NCBI GenBank assembly: GCA_020444045.1
Contig: JAHLLS010000012.1
Location: 62,001-126,000, forward strand
DNA from: Deltaproteobacteria bacterium
Lineage (GTDB): Bacteria > Desulfobacterota > Desulfobacteria > Desulfobacterales > UBA5852
Direction: 5' to 3'
Length of the DNA stretch: 64,000 nucleotides
Shown here piece after piece: positions 33,450 to 42,730 of the stretch. Made by a program: the position numbers and the translations under genes. How positions within the stretch are numbered: position 1 is the first letter of the stretch; every line of letters begins with the position of its first letter. The notes under the pieces are model-generated. The model saw only the letters and a list, made by a program, of their open reading frames with translations. It searched no databases and was not told the origin of the DNA.

Positions 33450-34079
33450 TCAGGGTTCCGGATCGATTTCCGGATAGAGCATGGCCAGACACGCAGGGCA
33501 AATACCGTGGGTGAAGTCGGCTTCAGATTGTTCGGCGATGTAGGTCTCCAACGGCGTCCATATGCCCTTGGCGTCGCGAATCTTCTTGCAGCTGGCACAG
33601 ATCGGCAAGAGTCCCTGCAGGATTTTGACCTTTTCCCGCACCGTTTCGAGTTCGGTGATATCCAGCCCGATCTTCCAGCTGCGCCACCCGGACAGGGGGA
33701 CAGTGCTGGATTCTTCAGACCATGCCACCACCTTTTCCCGGCCGTCTTTGGTCTCGATCTTCCACTTGCGGCAGGTGACGTCGTTCACCCGGCAGAGCCC
33801 CTCGTCTTCGCGCAGGAGCAGATCCAGCAGCCCGGGGGCATCCTGCAGATCATCGGCCGCATAACCGGAAACTCTCTCGAATTCATGGTTGTAGAAGATG
33901 AGGCTGCCATCCTGATCCGTTGCATAAATGATGACCGGGAGAGCATTGAGGGCCCTCCTAAAACGTTGACGCGTCTCATGCAGGGTGACCTCGGCGGACA
34001 AGCGTCGCGATGTTTCGACCTTGAGCGCTTTTTCACACGCAAGAAGCTGTGCCTTGAGATCGCTATCATTTTGCGGCAT
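33450..34079 (-). CDS. PAS-domain signalling protein with C-terminal cysteine motif
   Basis: A 209-residue protein. A short coiled coil (1-38) precedes a PAS domain (about 40-150; LPVIIYATDQDGSLIFYNHEFERVSG). The C-terminal module has ICASCKKIRD, GIWTPLETYI and ADFTHGICPACLAMLYPE. The C-x2-C...C-x2-C set is a zinc- or iron-binding module that recurs at the end of deltaproteobacterial PAS and receiver proteins. No output domain follows. AGGAGAAA precedes the ATG. Confidence 0.75.
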   Translation of the reverse strand: MPQNDSDLKAQLLACEKALKVETSRRLSAEVTLHETRQRFRRALNALPVIIYATDQDGSLIFYNHEFERVSGYAADDLQDAPGLLDLLLREDEGLCRVNDVTCRKWKIETKDGREKVVAWSEESSTVPLSGWRSWKIGLDITELETVREKVKILQGLLPICASCKKIRDAKGIWTPLETYIAEQSEADFTHGICPACLAMLYPEIDPEP

Positions 34080-34418
34080 GGGATTTCTCCTGATTGCGTT
34101 AGCGGCGCCGCACGCACCGGCCTAAAAACACGAGCGTCACGCCCCTTTGTTAGACACAAAATATAAAATGGGATGAAACGGCCATCAGGAATGCAGGATG
34201 AATAATCGCGCAGGTTACAGGATTGGCGGTGTTTGATCAAGCACAAGGTTGAACTGGATTGCACCGGAAAAGCCGCGTGACCATCGTGGCTCTTACCAAT
34301 CCGTGCGAAAGCCCGCAACGCAACCTTTTTCGGGTGCCGTGCGGTTCCCTTTCATAAAAAAGTGCTTATTAGATATAGAGCGTTTTTTTACCTCTACCTC
34401 AACCGGGAGGAACTTCTC
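34080..34418. other. 339-base intergenic region before the nifU-like gene
   Basis: No supported gene. Divergent promoters of the PAS gene and the nifU-like gene must lie here; no clear motif was found. Confidence 0.35.
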
Positions 34419-34934
34419 ATGATGTACAGCAAGACGGTAATGGATCATTTTCGCAATCCGCGGAATGTCGGTGTGATGGAGGATGCCAACGGTGTCGGTG
34501 AAGTCGGCAATCCGCTGTGCGGCGACATCATGACGATATACCTGAAGATCAACGATGACCGTATCGAGGATATCAAGTTCCAGACCTTCGGCTGTGGCTC
34601 GGCCATTGCCGTGTCCAGCATGCTGACCGAAATCGCCAAGGGCAAAACCATCGCCGAAGCCAAAGCCATTACAAACAAGGACGTGGCGGAAGCCCTGGAG
34701 GGCCTTCCCAAGAACAAGCTGCATTGCTCCAATCTGGGCGCGGATGCGCTGCAGATGGCCATCAAGAATTACGAGGATGGCGTGGCCGGTATTACCCGCC
34801 CGGAGGAAGGGCACAAGGAAACCCATGTGCACAACGAAGGGGACAAATGTTATTGCCCCTACTGCGACGTGGAAATCCAGGAGGGGATTACGTTCTGCGA
34901 AGCCTGCCAGCACGATCTGGAAGAGGAACACTAG
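34419..34934 (+). CDS. NifU/IscU-like iron-sulfur scaffold with C-terminal zinc ribbon
   Basis: A 171-residue protein. Residues 1-125 are an IscU-type scaffold with the three cluster cysteines in context: GNPLCGD, FGCGSAIAVSS and LHCSNLGADAL. The C-terminal part has a zinc-ribbon-like C-x-C-x2-C...C-x2-C pattern (CYCPYCDVEI...CEACQ) not found in ordinary IscU. GGGAGGAA lies before the ATG at 34419; the longer frame is unsupported. A NifS homologue follows 51 bases later, so the pair looks like a two-gene cluster-assembly operon. Confidence 0.85.
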   Translation: MMYSKTVMDHFRNPRNVGVMEDANGVGEVGNPLCGDIMTIYLKINDDRIEDIKFQTFGCGSAIAVSSMLTEIAKGKTIAEAKAITNKDVAEALEGLPKNKLHCSNLGADALQMAIKNYEDGVAGITRPEEGHKETHVHNEGDKCYCPYCDVEIQEGITFCEACQHDLEEEH

Positions 34935-34985
34935 TCGTTCTCTAAATACACATTCTTAACAACGCCAATCTTTGAGGGTTTATCC

Positions 34986-36164
34986 ATGGGAATCATCAAT
35001 CTCGACCATATCTCGTCCAACCCGCTGCTGCCGGAAGTCAAAACGGCCATGATCGATGCGATCCATGCCGATTATCATAACCCGTCGAGCCAGCACACCG
35101 CCGGCGAAATGGCGGCCGAAAAACTCGACCAGGCCCGCACCGCCGTGGCCGCCCTGATCAACGCCGCCAGCCCCAAAGAAATCGTTTTCACCTCCGGGGG
35201 CACCGAATCGGTCAACCACGCCATCAAGGGCACGGCCCTGGCCAATGCCAAAAAAGGCAACCACATCATCACCTCCAATGTGGAGCACAACGCCGTCATC
35301 CGCAGTCTCAAGCGCCTAAAAAGTCAGGGCTTCAAGGTCACGTCCCTGGACGTGGACGCCCATGGCCGGGTGGATCCGGCGGCGGTGGCAGATGCGATCA
35401 CGGATCAAACCATCCTGGTATCCATCATGCACAGCAACAATGAAACCGGTACCATCCAGCCCATCGAAGCCATCGCCAAGATTACCCGCGAGCATAAGAT
35501 TATTTTCCACACGGATGCCGTGGATTCAGTAGGCGTCGTCCCCATGGACGTTCAGCAGTTGGGTGTCGACCTGATGAGTTTCGGTTCCAACACGTTCTAC
35601 GGCCCCACCGGCGTCGGCGGCCTTTACATCCGGCGCGGGACTCTGATCTGGCCGCTGATCGAGGGCGGCGTGCAGGAACACAACAAGCGGGCCGGCGCCG
35701 AAAACCTGATCGGCGTCATCGGGATGGGCGTCGCTGCAGAAGCCGCCCGGCGGGATATGGAAGTGCGCCTGGATCACCTGGAAAAACTGAAAGGCAAACT
35801 GCTGGCCGACCTACCGCGCTATATCGACGAGTATATCGTCAATACCCCTTCCGAAGCCAGCCTGCCCAACCTGGCATCGGTATCGGTGCAGCACATCGAG
35901 GGTGAAAGCGTCATGCTGATGCTGGATGACGACAACATCGCCGTGGCCACCCGCTCGGCCTGCGCCACCGGTTCGCTGCGCGCATCCCACGTGCTGCTGT
36001 CCATCGGCCGGTCCCATGCCGACGCCCAGGGAACCTTGGTGATCACGCTGGGCATGGACAATACCGAGGCCGATATCGACCATTTTCTGCAGTCGCTGCA
36101 AAAAGTGGTCAAAACCCTGCGCGACATTTCGCCGTTATATCAAAAGAAATTACAGGCGGGCTGA
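34986..36164 (+). CDS. NifS/IscS-like class V aminotransferase lacking the PLP lysine
   Basis: A 392-residue protein aligned over its full length with cysteine desulfurases: TSGGTESVNHAI, a PLP-stacking His in NVEHNAV (H101), D177 that would contact the PLP ring nitrogen, and the persulfide cysteine in RSACATGS (C326). At the place of the PLP-binding HK the sequence reads SNTFYGPTGVGG (N202-T203), and the usual Gln after D177 is D180. Without the lysine it cannot form the internal aldimine in the normal way, so desulfurase activity is doubtful. It may be a sulfur-transfer or regulatory partner of the NifU-like protein. Confidence 0.85.
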   Translation: MGIINLDHISSNPLLPEVKTAMIDAIHADYHNPSSQHTAGEMAAEKLDQARTAVAALINAASPKEIVFTSGGTESVNHAIKGTALANAKKGNHIITSNVEHNAVIRSLKRLKSQGFKVTSLDVDAHGRVDPAAVADAITDQTILVSIMHSNNETGTIQPIEAIAKITREHKIIFHTDAVDSVGVVPMDVQQLGVDLMSFGSNTFYGPTGVGGLYIRRGTLIWPLIEGGVQEHNKRAGAENLIGVIGMGVAAEAARRDMEVRLDHLEKLKGKLLADLPRYIDEYIVNTPSEASLPNLASVSVQHIEGESVMLMLDDDNIAVATRSACATGSLRASHVLLSIGRSHADAQGTLVITLGMDNTEADIDHFLQSLQKVVKTLRDISPLYQKKLQAG

Positions 36165-36186
36165 TAAGGAGAAGGTTTATCGTTCG

Positions 36187-36211
36187 GCGGCTGCCGTGCA
36201 CCGGCAACCGC
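36187..36211. terminator. possible terminator hairpin
   Basis: GCGGCTGCCG and CGGCAACCGC form a 10-bp stem with one mismatch and a 5-base loop between convergent genes. There is no T-tract. Confidence 0.35.
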
Positions 36212-36321
36212 TTGCGATCAGGGATTCGAAGGCCTTCCATCCTGGCGGGCCTTGATCGAAAAAACCGGATCGTCCGTACTATACCCGTTTGTTTGGATCA
36301 GCGCACGGGTCTGCAGGTCCG

Positions 36322-36921
36322 TCAGGGCTGCCCGAGTTTTTCCACTTCATCCACGCACAATTTGAGGTCGGGGCGTTCATTGATGTCGAATACCATGGCA
36401 CTGCTGATGATGCCCTGCTTGTCGATAAAAATCAGGGCCCGCTCCGCCGTCCCGTCCGAACGCAAAACCCCATAAGCGTCTGCCACCGCACCGTGGGGCC
36501 AGAAATCCGAAAGAACATCAAACCAAAGGCCGCCCATCTCGCGGGTCCAGGCATGCAGGGTGGGAATATTGTCCACGGTGATACCGAGCATCACCGTGTC
36601 GTTGACGTTGAACAGGTCCTTGACAAGATTGTAGCCCGGCCACTGGCCGGAACAAACCGGGGTCCAGGCCGCCGGCACGAATGAAAGCACAACGTTTTTA
36701 TGGCCTCGAAACTGGCTGAGACGGATGGCCTGGCCGGATACGGCCGGCAGGGTAAAATCCGGCGCCGGATCGCCGGCCTGCACCTTGAGCCGGCTGTCGA
36801 TAGGCGTCAGGTGTCCGGGGTCGAAAATGTTCCTCTGCAGTTGATTCTCCTCGGCGCAAAGATGCGTTGCCGGTAAAATCAAGAGAAGCAGGCAGGCGGT
36901 CATGATGCGGCGAATCGGCAT
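36322..36921 (-). CDS. secreted peroxiredoxin (AhpC/TSA, bacterioferritin-comigratory type)
   Basis: A 199-residue thiol peroxidase. A signal peptide (residues 1-23, ending LCA) is followed by a thioredoxin-fold domain with the peroxidatic cysteine in the P-x3-T-x2-C motif (PAAWTPVC) after DFTLPAVSGQAIRLSQFRG. Export is unusual but known for periplasmic peroxiredoxins. The ATG at 36921 has AGGAGAG upstream; the much longer frame extending to 37491 is not supported. It is convergent with the NifS-like gene. Confidence 0.82.
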   Translation of the reverse strand: MPIRRIMTACLLLLILPATHLCAEENQLQRNIFDPGHLTPIDSRLKVQAGDPAPDFTLPAVSGQAIRLSQFRGHKNVVLSFVPAAWTPVCSGQWPGYNLVKDLFNVNDTVMLGITVDNIPTLHAWTREMGGLWFDVLSDFWPHGAVADAYGVLRSDGTAERALIFIDKQGIISSAMVFDINERPDLKLCVDEVEKLGQP

Positions 36922-37092
36922 TGGGGCTCTCCTCATTATAAAAAGCGGTTTGCGTGACCATGCGTCGGATGATATTAACCACAATGGCGACCCGGCCACA
37001 AGCCTGCGGCAGGAATGATGGCGTATAAAATTTCCTGAGGGTCGATTATAACGCTTGAACGCCCCCCCCCGCAACCTCTTGGAGCAATACCT

Positions 37093-38031
37093 GTGACAGC
37101 GGTCTCGACCTCTTTTTTCCGAATTGAGCCGGACACGGACGGCAATGACCTCGTCGCGGTTATCCGCGATCTCCCGGTTACGGGTGTCGAACTGGACTAT
37201 CGTCTCCCCTTGCCGCTCTATCATCAGATTTGCCCGGCCCTGCGCAAGGCCGGCATTCCCGTAACCAGTCTGCACAACTTCTGCCCGCTTCCGATGGAAT
37301 TCCTGGATACCGGCGGCAGCGGCGACCTGTTTTCGCTCTCCGATACCCGGCGTGAGGAACGGCAGGAGGCCGTCAAACGCACCTTGCAAACCATCGACAA
37401 CGCCCATGACCTGGAGGCCCGGGCCGTGGTGCTGCATTGCGGGCGGGTGGCCATGCCGGCGGAAACCCGGCAACTGTACGAACGGTTCCACCAGGGGACT
37501 ACCCTCGCGGAGGCCACCCGGCGCTGGATGGAGGAGAAAATCGCGGCGCGGGATCGGCTAAAGCCCGCGCACGTGGACGCCCTGTGCTTCAGCCTGGAGA
37601 AACTGCTTCAGGCCGCTGACCGGCGCGAGGTCCAGTTAGGTCTGGAAACGCGCTATCACTACCACGAACTGCCGGGACCGGAGGACTTCCGGCCCCTACT
37701 GCAGAAATTTGAGGGCGCACCCATCGGCTACTGGCATGACACGGGTCACGCCTTTGTCAACGAACAGCTGGGGTTGATCGCGGAAGGGGGGCTGCTGCAA
37801 AACCTTGCCGACCGGTTGATCGGCATCCACCTGCACGATGCCCAGGGGCTGGAGGATCATCTCCCGCCGGGATCGGGGCACATCAATTTCAAGGCCTTCA
37901 CCTCCCACCTGGCCGCCGGCGCCCTGCCGGTGATGGAGCTTCGCCCGGGCACCCCGGTCGAAGCCGTTCGGGATGGCCTGGCCCACCTGGCCAGTTGTTA
38001 CTTGGATCACGACGATTCCGGCACTTTGTAA
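37093..38031 (+). CDS. sugar phosphate isomerase/epimerase-family TIM-barrel protein
   Basis: A 312-residue protein of the xylose-isomerase-like/AP-endonuclease-2 family. Metal-ligand-type segments are visible: ITSLHNFCPLP-like (SLHNFCPL), AVVLHCGRV, QLGLETRYHYHE, GYWHDTGHA and GIHLHDAQG. The start is a GTG with GGAG upstream. The substrate cannot be inferred; members act on sugars or hydroxypyruvate. The amidase gene follows 56 bases later. Confidence 0.75.
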   Translation: MTAVSTSFFRIEPDTDGNDLVAVIRDLPVTGVELDYRLPLPLYHQICPALRKAGIPVTSLHNFCPLPMEFLDTGGSGDLFSLSDTRREERQEAVKRTLQTIDNAHDLEARAVVLHCGRVAMPAETRQLYERFHQGTTLAEATRRWMEEKIAARDRLKPAHVDALCFSLEKLLQAADRREVQLGLETRYHYHELPGPEDFRPLLQKFEGAPIGYWHDTGHAFVNEQLGLIAEGGLLQNLADRLIGIHLHDAQGLEDHLPPGSGHINFKAFTSHLAAGALPVMELRPGTPVEAVRDGLAHLASCYLDHDDSGTL

Positions 38032-38087
38032 GAGTGAAACTCCTCGAATAAGGATAAAACAGCAGGTAAGACGCGAAAGGATCTTTC

Positions 38088-39503
38088 ATGGGAAGTTTCA
38101 ATGAATTTAGACAGATAGATGCCACCAGCCAGGCCGATCTGGTGCGAAAAAAAGAGGCCCAGCCGATCGAACTGGTGGATGCGGCCATCGAACGCATCGA
38201 GGCCTTGAACCCGGAGCTCAACGCCGTCGTGACCACCATGTTTGACCAGGCCCGGGAAACAGCGTTGGGCGAACTGCCCGAGGGCCCCTTTACGGGGGTG
38301 CCGTTTCTCCTGAAAGACATTCTCGGCATGTGCCAGGGCGTTCCCATGACCATGGGATCCGCCCTTCTGCAAGGCTTCGTACCCGATCACGACAGTGAAC
38401 TGGTGGCCCGTTTGAGACGCGCGGGGCTGGTGTTCATCGGCAAGACCAATGTACCCGAGTTCGGCATCCTGCCCACCACGGAGTCGCAGCTCTTCGGCCC
38501 CTGCCGCAACCCCTGGGATACGGCACGAAGCACCGGCGGATCCAGCGGCGGTGCCGCGGCGGCCGTGGCTTCCGGCATGGTGCCAATGGCGCATGCCAAC
38601 GACGGCGGCGGATCGATTCGGATCCCGGCGTCGTGCTGCGGCCTCTTCGGTCTGAAACCGACGCGTGCCCGCAACCCCCTGGGACCGGATTTCGGTGAAG
38701 GCTGGGGCGGTCTGGTGGCGGAACATGCCGTGACCCGCTCGGTGCGCGACAGTGCCGCCCTGCTCGACGCCACGGCCGGCCCCGACATCGGCGATCCTTA
38801 CTGGGCGCCCCCCATGGCGCGCCCCTTTTCCAAAGAGATCGGCGTCGATCCGGGTCACTTGCGCATCGCCTGCGTGACGTCGCCGGAATTCCCGGTGCAC
38901 GACGATTGCACCCGGGCCGTTGCCGCAGCGGCCGTGTTGTGCCGTGACCTCGGCCACCAGGTTGACGACATCCCGATGGCCCTCGATGTCGGCAGCGATC
39001 ACTTTGCCGCGTGTGTCAAAACCGTTATCGCCGCGGGAACCGCTTCGCTGCTCAAAATGCTGGGCGCGGTCCGGGAGCAGGTCGAACCGACGACCTGGGC
39101 CCTGAACGAAATGGCCGGCGGCATCAGTGGGACGGATTATGTGCTGGCCATCGAGCAGTTGCAGCGCAGTTCACGCGCGGTGGCCCGCATGTTCACCCGC
39201 TACGACATCCTGCTGTCACCGGTCGTGGCGGAACCGCCGCCCGTCCTGGGGACATTCCAGGCCGCAGCGGACGACCCGCTGCAAGGGTTCGAACGCGCCG
39301 GCCGCTACGTTCACCTGGCGCCCATCGCCAACGTCACCGGACAGCCGGCCATGTCCGTGCCGTTGTTCTGGAATGAAAACGGCCTGCCCATCGGCGTTCA
39401 TTTCATGGGCCGGTTCGGCGATGAAGCCACCTTGTTTCGTCTGGCTTCCCAGCTGGAAGAGGCCCGGCCCTGGGCGCACCGGCGTCCGCCCGCAGCGGCC
39501 TGA
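38088..39503 (+). CDS. amidase signature family protein
   Basis: A 471-residue hydrolase with the Ser-cisSer-Lys triad motifs: LLKDI (Lys), [13 protein letters not shown] (Ser in the signature) and [10 protein letters not shown] (cis-Ser). This covers amidases and lactam hydrolases such as 6-aminohexanoate-cyclic-dimer hydrolase, and it could act on amides from nitrile or lactam breakdown. It is not a GatA, since gatB/C are absent. GAAAGGA precedes the ATG. Confidence 0.87.
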   Translation: MGSFNEFRQIDATSQADLVRKKEAQPIELVDAAIERIEALNPELNAVVTTMFDQARETALGELPEGPFTGVPFLLKDILGMCQGVPMTMGSALLQGFVPDHDSELVARLRRAGLVFIGKTNVPEFGILPTTESQLFGPCRNPWDTARSTGGSSGGAAAAVASGMVPMAHANDGGGSIRIPASCCGLFGLKPTRARNPLGPDFGEGWGGLVAEHAVTRSVRDSAALLDATAGPDIGDPYWAPPMARPFSKEIGVDPGHLRIACVTSPEFPVHDDCTRAVAAAAVLCRDLGHQVDDIPMALDVGSDHFAACVKTVIAAGTASLLKMLGAVREQVEPTTWALNEMAGGISGTDYVLAIEQLQRSSRAVARMFTRYDILLSPVVAEPPPVLGTFQAAADDPLQGFERAGRYVHLAPIANVTGQPAMSVPLFWNENGLPIGVHFMGRFGDEATLFRLASQLEEARPWAHRRPPAAA

Positions 39504-39596
39504 TCGGTCTTTTCCTGGACGGTAAAGCGACGCGATGCCGCGCGCCGCATAACCTGCAGTAGCATCGGATAACCGAATCCCCGTATACCAGGCGCA

Positions 39597-39640
39597 GAAA
39601 AGGGGCGGCACGATCCTCCGTGCAAACCCCTTTTCTTTTC
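39597..39640. terminator. terminator between convergent amidase and asd genes
   Basis: GAAAAGGGG (39597-39605) pairs with CCCCTTTTC (39627-39635), with an inner GCACG/CGTGC extension. A T-rich TTTTC follows on the + strand and an A-run precedes it on the same strand, so it can serve both directions. Confidence 0.8.
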
Positions 39641-40759
39641 CTATGCCATATCATCCAGCAGGATGCGCAGCATACGCCGCAGGGGCTCGGCCGCTCCCCA
39701 CAAAAGCTGATCGCCCACCGAAAAGGCCGTCAGGTAGTCCGACCCCAGGTTCAGCTTGCGAAGCCTGCCCACCGGCACCGCCAATGTTCCGGTCACCTTG
39801 GCGGGGGTCAACTCCTGCAGGGTGATGTCCTTCTCGTTCGGCACGACGGTTACCCATTCATTGTGTTCGGCAATCAGGGCCTCGATTTCGTCCAGAGGCA
39901 AATCGCGCGCCAGTTTGATGGTGAAGGCCTGACTGTGGCAGCGCATGGCGCCGATCCGCACGCACTGGCCGTCGATGGGCACGGGGTTGTTCTGGCGGCC
40001 CAGGATCTTGTTGGTTTCAGCGAAGCCTTTCCACTCTTCCTTGGTCTGGCCGTTTTCCATGGGCCGGTCGATCCACGGGATCAGGCTGGCGGCCAGGGGT
40101 GCGCCGAAGTTTTCCGTCGGAAACGCTGCGCTGCGGAGGGTGCCCGTGACCTGTTGATCGAGCACCTTGATGGCCGTGGCCGGGTCGGACAACAGCGGTG
40201 CTGCATCTGCCCCGATGGTTTGCATCTGGGCCACCAGCTCCCGCATGTTATTGGCACCGGCCCCGGAAGCGGCCTGGTAGGTCATGGAGGTCAGCCATTC
40301 CACCAGGTTCTTTTCAAACAAGCCCCCCAATGCCATGAGCATCAGTGAAACCGTGCAGTTGCCGCCGACGAAATCTTTGACGCCGCTAGCCAGCGCCCTG
40401 TCGATCACACGGCGGTTGACCGGATCGAGGATAATGACGCTATCCTTGTCCATCCGCAGGGTCGAGGCCGCATCGATCCAGAACCCCTGCCAGCCGTCGC
40501 GCCGGAGCTGGGGATGGGTCTTTTCGGTATAGCCGCCCCCCTGGCAGGAGACGATGATGTCCATCTCTGCCAGGCGCTCCAGCTTGAAGGCATCTTCCAC
40601 CAGGGGAACCGCACTTCCGATGTCCGGACCGGGCTGCCCGGCCTGGGAAGTCGAAAAGAAAAAAGGCTCGAATCCGTTGAAGTCTTTTTCAGCCAGCATG
40701 CGATCCATGAGGACCGAGCCGACCATCCCTCGCCACCCGATAAAGCCAACACGTTTCAT
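39641..40759 (-). CDS. asd: aspartate-semialdehyde dehydrogenase
   Basis: Makes aspartate-4-semialdehyde for Lys, Thr, Met and diaminopimelate. It has 372 residues, in the gram-negative-type Asd. The NADP motif [12 protein letters not shown] is at the N-terminus, the catalytic cysteine lies in [10 protein letters not shown], and SYQAASGA-like ([13 protein letters not shown]) and a [13 protein letters not shown] region follow. The ATG at 40759 has GGAG upstream; the preceding GTG is alternative. A leader peptide and terminator upstream suggest attenuation control. Confidence 0.93.
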   Translation of the reverse strand: MKRVGFIGWRGMVGSVLMDRMLAEKDFNGFEPFFFSTSQAGQPGPDIGSAVPLVEDAFKLERLAEMDIIVSCQGGGYTEKTHPQLRRDGWQGFWIDAASTLRMDKDSVIILDPVNRRVIDRALASGVKDFVGGNCTVSLMLMALGGLFEKNLVEWLTSMTYQAASGAGANNMRELVAQMQTIGADAAPLLSDPATAIKVLDQQVTGTLRSAAFPTENFGAPLAASLIPWIDRPMENGQTKEEWKGFAETNKILGRQNNPVPIDGQCVRIGAMRCHSQAFTIKLARDLPLDEIEALIAEHNEWVTVVPNEKDITLQELTPAKVTGTLAVPVGRLRKLNLGSDYLTAFSVGDQLLWGAAEPLRRMLRILLDDMA

Positions 40760-40826
40760 CACCCTCGCTCCTTAGTCTTTGGTAAACAAAATGCACCGTC
40801 CAATATAAGATGTATTCGTAGAAAGT

Positions 40827-40866
40827 AAAAAAGCCCCTGGGAACCCTGGCGTCGGTTCCGAGAGGC
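40827..40866 (-). terminator. attenuator-type terminator upstream of asd
   Basis: On the minus strand GCCTCTCGGAACC (complement of 40854-40866) pairs with GGTTCCCAGGGGC (complement of 40833-40845) with one internal mismatch. Six T follow. It lies about 70 bases before the asd start, after the leader peptide. Confidence 0.8.
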
Positions 40867-40890
40867 TTTGATTTGCTTGGGATTCAATCG

Positions 40891-41013
40891 CTAATGCCTT
40901 TTTCCGAGCCAACTCCTTTCCGGGCGGGCCACCCATGGCGTATCCCGCTTGGTGCCGGTGGTCGTCTTAGTTTTGGTTCGGACGGGCATTGTCATCAGAA
41001 TGGCTTTCATCAT
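40891..41013 (-). CDS. Thr/Lys-rich leader peptide of asd
   Basis: A 40-codon open reading frame on the minus strand, starting ATG ATG AAA, with a dense run RTKTKTTTGTKRDT: seven Thr and three Lys codons over 14 residues. It ends at a TAG about 25 bases before the terminator hairpin that precedes asd. A leader rich in the end-product amino acids before a terminator is the layout of thr-type transcription attenuation. No strong Shine-Dalgarno is seen, so the start is uncertain. A TTGACT hexamer at 41067-41072 (complement) may be part of the promoter. Confidence 0.6.
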   Translation of the reverse strand: MMKAILMTMPVRTKTKTTTGTKRDTPWVARPERSWLGKRH

Positions 41014-41103
41014 GCGGTCGATCCGCCGATCATTGTCTGGATTACTTTCCTGCAATCGATGCGAAAAGTCAACCGCTGAGACGCACGATACGACATCGCT
41101 GCA

Positions 41104-41358
41104 TCACAAAAACAGGGCCACGGTCACCGTCAATGCCAGGAGCCCCAGTCCGACGGCAATGCAGATGAGCCCCAACGATCGATTGGCCATCTGCTTTCGG
41201 GGCGATTCGGAAGCCCCGGCCGTTTCCCGGCGATCACCCGGGCGATCATAGAGCGCGTCCACTTCCTTCAGCGGCAGGTAGTCCAAGTCCCAATGGGACG
41301 TCTGGCGCACCTTGTCCTGCTCAAGCGCTACCCGTTTTTTTCCGTTCTCGGTTGTCAT
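41104..41358 (-). CDS. hypothetical single-span membrane protein
   Basis: An 84-residue protein with a polar, charged N-terminal 60 residues and one C-terminal transmembrane helix (LGLICIAVGLGLLALTVTVALFL). Unrecognised. The ATG at 41358 has GAGGAAAG just upstream. It is divided from the asd leader by about 90 bases and reads in the same direction. Confidence 0.55.
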   Translation of the reverse strand: MTTENGKKRVALEQDKVRQTSHWDLDYLPLKEVDALYDRPGDRRETAGASESPRKQMANRSLGLICIAVGLGLLALTVTVALFL

Positions 41359-41431
41359 CTTTCCTCTGGCCGGGGGTTGCACGTCCTATCCAGTACCCCG
41401 CTTCCCCTGCGCGCAGCCCCCTGGCTTATTC

Positions 41432-41836
41432 CTAGTTCGGAGGGGCGATCAGGGCACGGACATCGGTAACGTTAAACCGGATAGCCGCAATGATGGCGTT
41501 GGCGGATTTATCACCGGCCACCTTGCGGATCTTCTCCCGAAAGGAGTCCAGCAGTTCGCCGTAGCGCTCAAAGGAATCCATTTCCAGATACAAGCGGGCC
41601 CCCTTCCAGGCCGCGGGGCTTTCGCCGGGTTCGACCACAATAAAACTGGCTTTGGGGTTTTCCTGCAGATACTGCAAGGATCGGTTGTCCCCGATGGCCA
41701 TGATCACCGTGTCTTCATCGATCATGCGCGGCGATCCAAACACGGCCGTGTTGACATCCCCTTTTTTGTTGGACGTGGCCAGTACACCAATCCGCGTCTC
41801 CTTGTTAAACATCTTCATCACTGCTTTTTTATCCAT
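41432..41836 (-). CDS. pyridoxamine 5'-phosphate oxidase-like flavin-binding protein
   Basis: A 134-residue split-barrel protein (KETRIGVLATSNKKGDVNTAVFGSP, TVIMAIGDNRSLQYLQENPKASFIVVEPG). Such small members bind FMN, F420 or heme and act as redox or detoxifying proteins; true PdxH is longer. The ATG at 41836 has AAAGGAGT upstream. The longer frame from 41932 has no Shine-Dalgarno. Confidence 0.8.
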   Translation of the reverse strand: MDKKAVMKMFNKETRIGVLATSNKKGDVNTAVFGSPRMIDEDTVIMAIGDNRSLQYLQENPKASFIVVEPGESPAAWKGARLYLEMDSFERYGELLDSFREKIRKVAGDKSANAIIAAIRFNVTDVRALIAPPN

Positions 41837-42220
41837 AATGACTCCTTTATCAATTCCCGGCGGGTTGGATGCCGAAACTGTCTTTTCCTGCTCCCGGCCG
41901 TCCCGTTTCGGATGAATCACACCCGTTTCCAATGGGCATGCAACGATTAGTCCTCACCAGCCGATCGAAACCGGCATGTTGGAAAGGTAATGCCGAACTG
42001 ACCGCCTGCAACCGGCGCGGGGTGACGCGTTAGGATTGCCCTGATCGAATGACACCCCGGCAATGCGGATTTTCCTCCCAGAAACCTATCATTTTTCACT
42101 GGTTGAAAAAGGGCTGGCGGTACATATAATTTAACAATAGACAAATACACTCCTGAACAACCGACCTTAAATTCATTCTGTCGGTGCGGCACCAGAGGAG
42201 TGATAAACTTGGAGGGCAAA

Positions 42221-42715
42221 ATGAAAATTCTCATCTCCGCAACATATACGACAAGGTTATTGGGAATGCTTGTCATCGCGTTGTTGCTGAATGGCTGCAC
42301 CGGGGGGAGCTGGTTTTCCTATACCGGCCGGGAAGCCAAGCCTGAAAATCGCTTTATTCTTAAAGAGGGGGGACCCCATTCAGTCATCTGGCACTCGCCT
42401 GACCTCGATTTGCACTATCGCTATTACCTGGAGGGCAACCAACTGACAGTGGAAGGCCGGGTGGTGCGCCAGAATAGAATCAAACATTTCAACCGTTTGA
42501 AAGCCTGGGTGAGCATCCATATGCTCGATGCCGACGGCATCATCCTGGACACGCACCGCCTGTGGTCGCAAAACGGCTCCGATGTTTACGGCTTCATGCG
42601 GTGGGATTTCAAGAAAAGCTGGCAGCTTCCACCTGACAACCGGGCCGTCGGATTCAGCTTCAGCGGGGTCGCCGGCGACAGCGACACGCGATGGGATTTT
42701 TGGCAGACACCCTGA
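42221..42715 (+). CDS. hypothetical lipoprotein
   Basis: A 164-residue predicted lipoprotein: basic start, hydrophobic core, lipobox LLNGC at about residues 22-26. The rest is a beta-rich domain (LHYRYYLEGNQLTVEGRVV, GYSFSG-like strand near GFSFSGVAGD). I do not recognise a named family. The ATG at 42221 has GGAGGG upstream. It is convergent with the PilZ gene. Confidence 0.65.
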   Translation: MKILISATYTTRLLGMLVIALLLNGCTGGSWFSYTGREAKPENRFILKEGGPHSVIWHSPDLDLHYRYYLEGNQLTVEGRVVRQNRIKHFNRLKAWVSIHMLDADGIILDTHRLWSQNGSDVYGFMRWDFKKSWQLPPDNRAVGFSFSGVAGDSDTRWDFWQTP

Positions 42716-42730
42716 AATCGTGGTTCATTG

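Noticed and set aside
36922..37491. Long upstream extension of the peroxiredoxin frame
   Set aside because: It runs antisense through the TIM-barrel gene and would place the signal peptide in the middle of the protein.
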